5,459 nt of DNA from Candidatus Methanophagales archaeon (GTDB taxonomy: Archaea; Halobacteriota; Syntropharchaeia; Alkanophagales; Methanospirareceae). A model generated the notes under the pieces. That model saw only the letters and a program-made list of their open reading frames with translations. It had not been told where the DNA came from and ran no database searches. A program made the position numbers and the translations under genes. The stretch spans positions 1 to 5,459 of the forward strand of contig PIXU01000087.1 of assembly GCA_003601795.1 (NCBI GenBank), in the 5' to 3' direction. Positions 4,034-5,459 of this stretch are shown piece by piece (within the stretch, counting starts at the first letter, position 1; every line of letters starts with the position of its first letter).

Positions 4034-4333
4034 ATGGGATACGCAATTGAAAAGGAGATTAATTCTCTTGTTGGGATTGGGTACTATGAAACCGAAGGAG
4101 AGGTTATTGCAGATGCTGTAAGAGCATTATTAGAGAAAAAGCCAGAACTAAGGCGAGAGATTGCCATATATCTCTACAAAAACGGCGAGGTAAGCTTGTG
4201 GAAAGCTTCGGAGATTGCACGCATGAACATTGAAGAATTCAAGGATGTTTTATCGCGCAGAGGAATAAAAATAAAGGTGAGCGGAACAAAAGAAGAGAGC
4301 AATAAGCGTTTAAAAGAGGTTTTTGATGTATAG
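4034..4333 (+). CDS. UPF0175 family antitoxin-like protein (module 2)
   Basis: This 99-residue UPF0175 protein is the presumed antitoxin for the DUF3368 protein that follows. It follows the plan of module 1: EGEVIADAVRALLEKKPELR (21-40), a helix REIAIYLYKNGEVSLWKASE (41-60), then EIARMNIEEFKDVLSRRGIKI (60-80) and a charged tail (KEESNKRLKEVF). The two antitoxins agree in pattern but differ at many positions, so this is an old paralogue or a separate acquisition and not a recent duplicate. The gene ends TAG at 4331-4333 and overlaps the toxin start by 8 nt, which implies translational coupling. It is intact, with promoter and ribosome-binding site. Function inferred from family and pairing. 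Confidence 0.8.
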   Translation: MGYAIEKEINSLVGIGYYETEGEVIADAVRALLEKKPELRREIAIYLYKNGEVSLWKASEIARMNIEEFKDVLSRRGIKIKVSGTKEESNKRLKEVFDV

Positions 4334-4829
4334 CATTGTAGTTTTAGACTGTGATCTGACAAGTACCTTTGCAAAGGTTAACAGGATTGACTTATTGGAA
4401 AAGTTATTCTCAGATGCTAAGCTGGTGATTACGGCATCTGTATACAATGAATTGCTGGAAGTAAAGCAGTATGGTTTCGATTTTCCCGATAAGGTTATGC
4501 AAAGCAGTATTGAGCTGATTAATATACAGGGAGAGGAAAGTGCTGTTTTTGAGGACTTCTTACAGGATTATAGAATACATTTGGGAGAGGCTGAAGGAAT
4601 TGCAATTGCAAAATGCAGAAACGGCGTGTTCATAACTAATGATTCCAGAGCGGTAGAATTTTGTAAAGAGAAAGGGGTTAAGGTACTGAATCTGAAAGAT
4701 ATATTGAGAAGAATAGCTATGGAGAATATAATAAATAAGGGGGAGATGGTAAAATTGATAAGGGATATAGAAGATAAGGACAGGACTTTTATAAAAGGGG
4801 CTAATGACATCTTAGGGGAGTATAAATAA
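4326..4829 (+). CDS. DUF3368 PIN-domain toxin-like nuclease (module 2)
   Basis: This 167-residue PIN-like protein is the presumed RNase toxin of module 2. The metal-binding acidic residues are visible: D8 and D10 (VVLDCDLTSTFAK), E42 (VYNELL), E88 and E90 (LGEAEGIAIA) and D106 (TNDSRA). The central GEAEGIAIAK and the TNDSRAVEFC segment are closer to the common DUF3368/VapC form than the matching parts of module 1 (GEIESI, SSFDKRA). I chose the ATG at 4326; a TTG directly before it at 4323 is possible but less likely. It overlaps the antitoxin by 8 nt. Its stop codon lies in TATAAATAA, which may also be a TATA box for the next gene. It appears intact. Confidence 0.82.
   Translation: MYSIVVLDCDLTSTFAKVNRIDLLEKLFSDAKLVITASVYNELLEVKQYGFDFPDKVMQSSIELINIQGEESAVFEDFLQDYRIHLGEAEGIAIAKCRNGVFITNDSRAVEFCKEKGVKVLNLKDILRRIAMENIINKGEMVKLIRDIEDKDRTFIKGANDILGEYK
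4821..4829 (+). promoter_or_regulatory. Possible TATA box overlapping the module 2 toxin stop
   Basis: TATAAATAA lies 20-28 nt before the epimerase ATG at 4849 and includes the toxin's stop codon. It competes with a simpler model in which the epimerase is read from the module 2 transcript using its strong ribosome-binding site. Confidence 0.3.
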
Positions 4830-4832
4830 TTT

Positions 4833-4838
4833 GGAGGT
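4833..4838 (+). promoter_or_regulatory. Shine-Dalgarno GGAGGT of the epimerase gene
   Basis: GGAGGT lies 10 nt before the ATG at 4849. It is the strongest ribosome-binding site in the window and confirms the start. Confidence 0.6.
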
Positions 4839-4848
4839 TAAAACATAA

Positions 4849-5220
4849 ATGAAAGCATTAGTAACCGGCTGTGCGGGCTTCATAGGTTCGCACCTTACAG
4901 AACGATTGTTAAGGGGAGGATACGAAGTAATCGGCATAGACTGCTTCACCGATTATTACGCAAGAGAAATTAAAGAAAGAAATATCGAGAATGCCTTAAA
5001 TCAAAAGAATTTCAAACTCATCGAAGAAGATATCCTGGAGATGGATAAATTCCCGGAAGTGGACTATGTATTCCACGAGGCGGCACAGGCAGGTGTAAGA
5101 GCATCATGGGGCAAGAGTTTTGAGATATACACGAGGAACAATGTAGAACATCAATTGTTTCAATCCCAAAAACCTGGACAAAATTCATTTCCGGTTTTAA
5201 CTCAGGAATTTAAGAGATAG
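4849..5220 (+). pseudogene. NAD-dependent nucleotide-sugar epimerase/dehydratase, truncated after the NAD-binding part
   Basis: Residues 1-99 are the N-terminus of an extended short-chain dehydrogenase/reductase acting on UDP-sugars, of the UDP-glucose or UDP-glucuronate 4-epimerase type. Visible parts are ALVTGCAGFIGSHL (3-16, GxxGxxG NAD loop), D31 (IGIDCFTDYY, cofactor ribose contact), EEDILE (59-64) and VFHEAAQAGVRASWGKSF (74-91). After IYTRNNV (93-99) similarity ends. The next 24 residues, EHQLFQSQKPGQ and onward, are foreign, and the frame stops at 5220. Family members have about 310-330 residues. The catalytic Ser/Thr and the YxxxK pair are missing, so it cannot act. The break at about 5146 lies some 145 nt before the putative transposase gene, so an element inserted here is the simplest explanation. 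The start and ribosome-binding site are well preserved. Confidence 0.85.
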
Positions 5221-5260
5221 AGAACTTACCCTCACAGGTCCATCAACTTTTATCGTTATC

Positions 5261-5269
5261 TTTAAATAA
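5261..5269 (+). promoter_or_regulatory. TATA-like box of the rightmost gene
   Basis: TTTAAATAA is centred about 27 nt before the ATG at 5292. There is no Shine-Dalgarno sequence, so this fits a leaderless transcript. Confidence 0.5.
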
Positions 5270-5291
5270 TGGTCTCTTCTAATGGATAGGT

Positions 5292-5459
5292 ATGAACACA
5301 AAAGAGGCAATTATAAAGGCATCAAGGGATTTTCTAGCGCTTAACCCGTCATCCCACCTGGTGAGGTGGGTGATGGTTGTATTTCTGTTATTCTGCGGCA
5401 TTCCACAGAAAACGGTTGCAGCAATCACCAATTACACGGATAGGCAGGTCAGGAATATC
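5292..5459 (+). CDS. Helix-turn-helix protein, probably transposase N-terminus (runs off the right edge)
   Basis: The ATG at 5292 opens a frame that continues to the end of the window (56 codons). It starts MNTKEAIIKASRDFLALNPS, continues HLVRWVMVVFLLFCGIPQKT and ends VAAITNYTDRQVRNI. The segment GIPQKTVAAITNYTDRQVRN (residues 36-55) has the spacing of a helix-turn-helix: a helix, a turn, then a recognition helix ending in RQVRNI. Such a short N-terminal domain after a leading helix is common in insertion-sequence transposases. VRWVMVVFLLF is hydrophobic but short and could be a buried helix instead of a membrane segment. Its position right after the truncated epimerase supports a mobile element. 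The catalytic DDE part would lie outside the window, so the transposase call is an inference. A transcription regulator is the alternative. Confidence 0.5.
   Translation, partial: MNTKEAIIKASRDFLALNPSSHLVRWVMVVFLLFCGIPQKTVAAITNYTDRQVRNI

Noticed and set aside
5157..5167. GTTTCAATCCC, which resembles the start of common archaeal CRISPR repeats
   Set aside because: Only 11 bases match, there is a single occurrence, and no second repeat or spacer spacing is present.

Overview
The window looks archaeal, most likely from an anaerobic euryarchaeon of the methanogen/ANME type. This is inferred from UPF0175-DUF3368 toxin-antitoxin pairs, AT-rich TATA-like boxes placed about 25 nt before several start codons (leaderless-style promoters), and A/T-rich palindromic repeats. 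The exact taxon cannot be fixed from the sequence alone.

The region is an accessory island with two components. The first is a set of broken surface-polysaccharide (nucleotide-sugar and glycosyltransferase) genes. The second is a set of toxin-antitoxin modules, of which two look intact.

Layout. 1-240: mostly non-coding, perhaps the tail of a gene entering from the left. 241-405: the first 19 codons of a nucleotide-sugar dehydrogenase (NSD), running into a repeat. 415-1352: a second NSD copy whose catalytic middle is replaced by the same repeat family; its C-terminal part survives with a frameshift. 1358-1693: broken copy 1 of an unrecognised gene. 1746-2500: UPF0175 antitoxin plus DUF3368 PIN toxin. 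2501-2750: a hairpin and a very short ORF. 2751-3014: HicB fused to a stub of HicA. 3019-3093: glycosyltransferase family 2 relic. 3145-3663: copy 2 of the unrecognised gene, split by an insert that begins with the same repeat. 3704-3988: a chimeric ORF joining the start of a DegT-type aminotransferase to the start of a GalU-type uridylyltransferase. 4034-4829: second UPF0175-DUF3368 pair. 4849-5220: truncated NAD-dependent sugar epimerase. 5292-end: start of a helix-turn-helix protein, probably a transposase.

Two patterns stand out. Nearly every sugar gene is reduced to its 5' end, with start codon and first motif kept and the catalytic core lost. Three of the breakpoints (after codons at 297, 897 and 3309) fall exactly at the start of a 36-38 nt repeat. 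Arm sequences of this repeat differ between copies, but each copy remains self-complementary. No sugar enzyme here retains all its catalytic parts, so the working genes in the window are probably the two toxin-antitoxin pairs and the rightmost gene.
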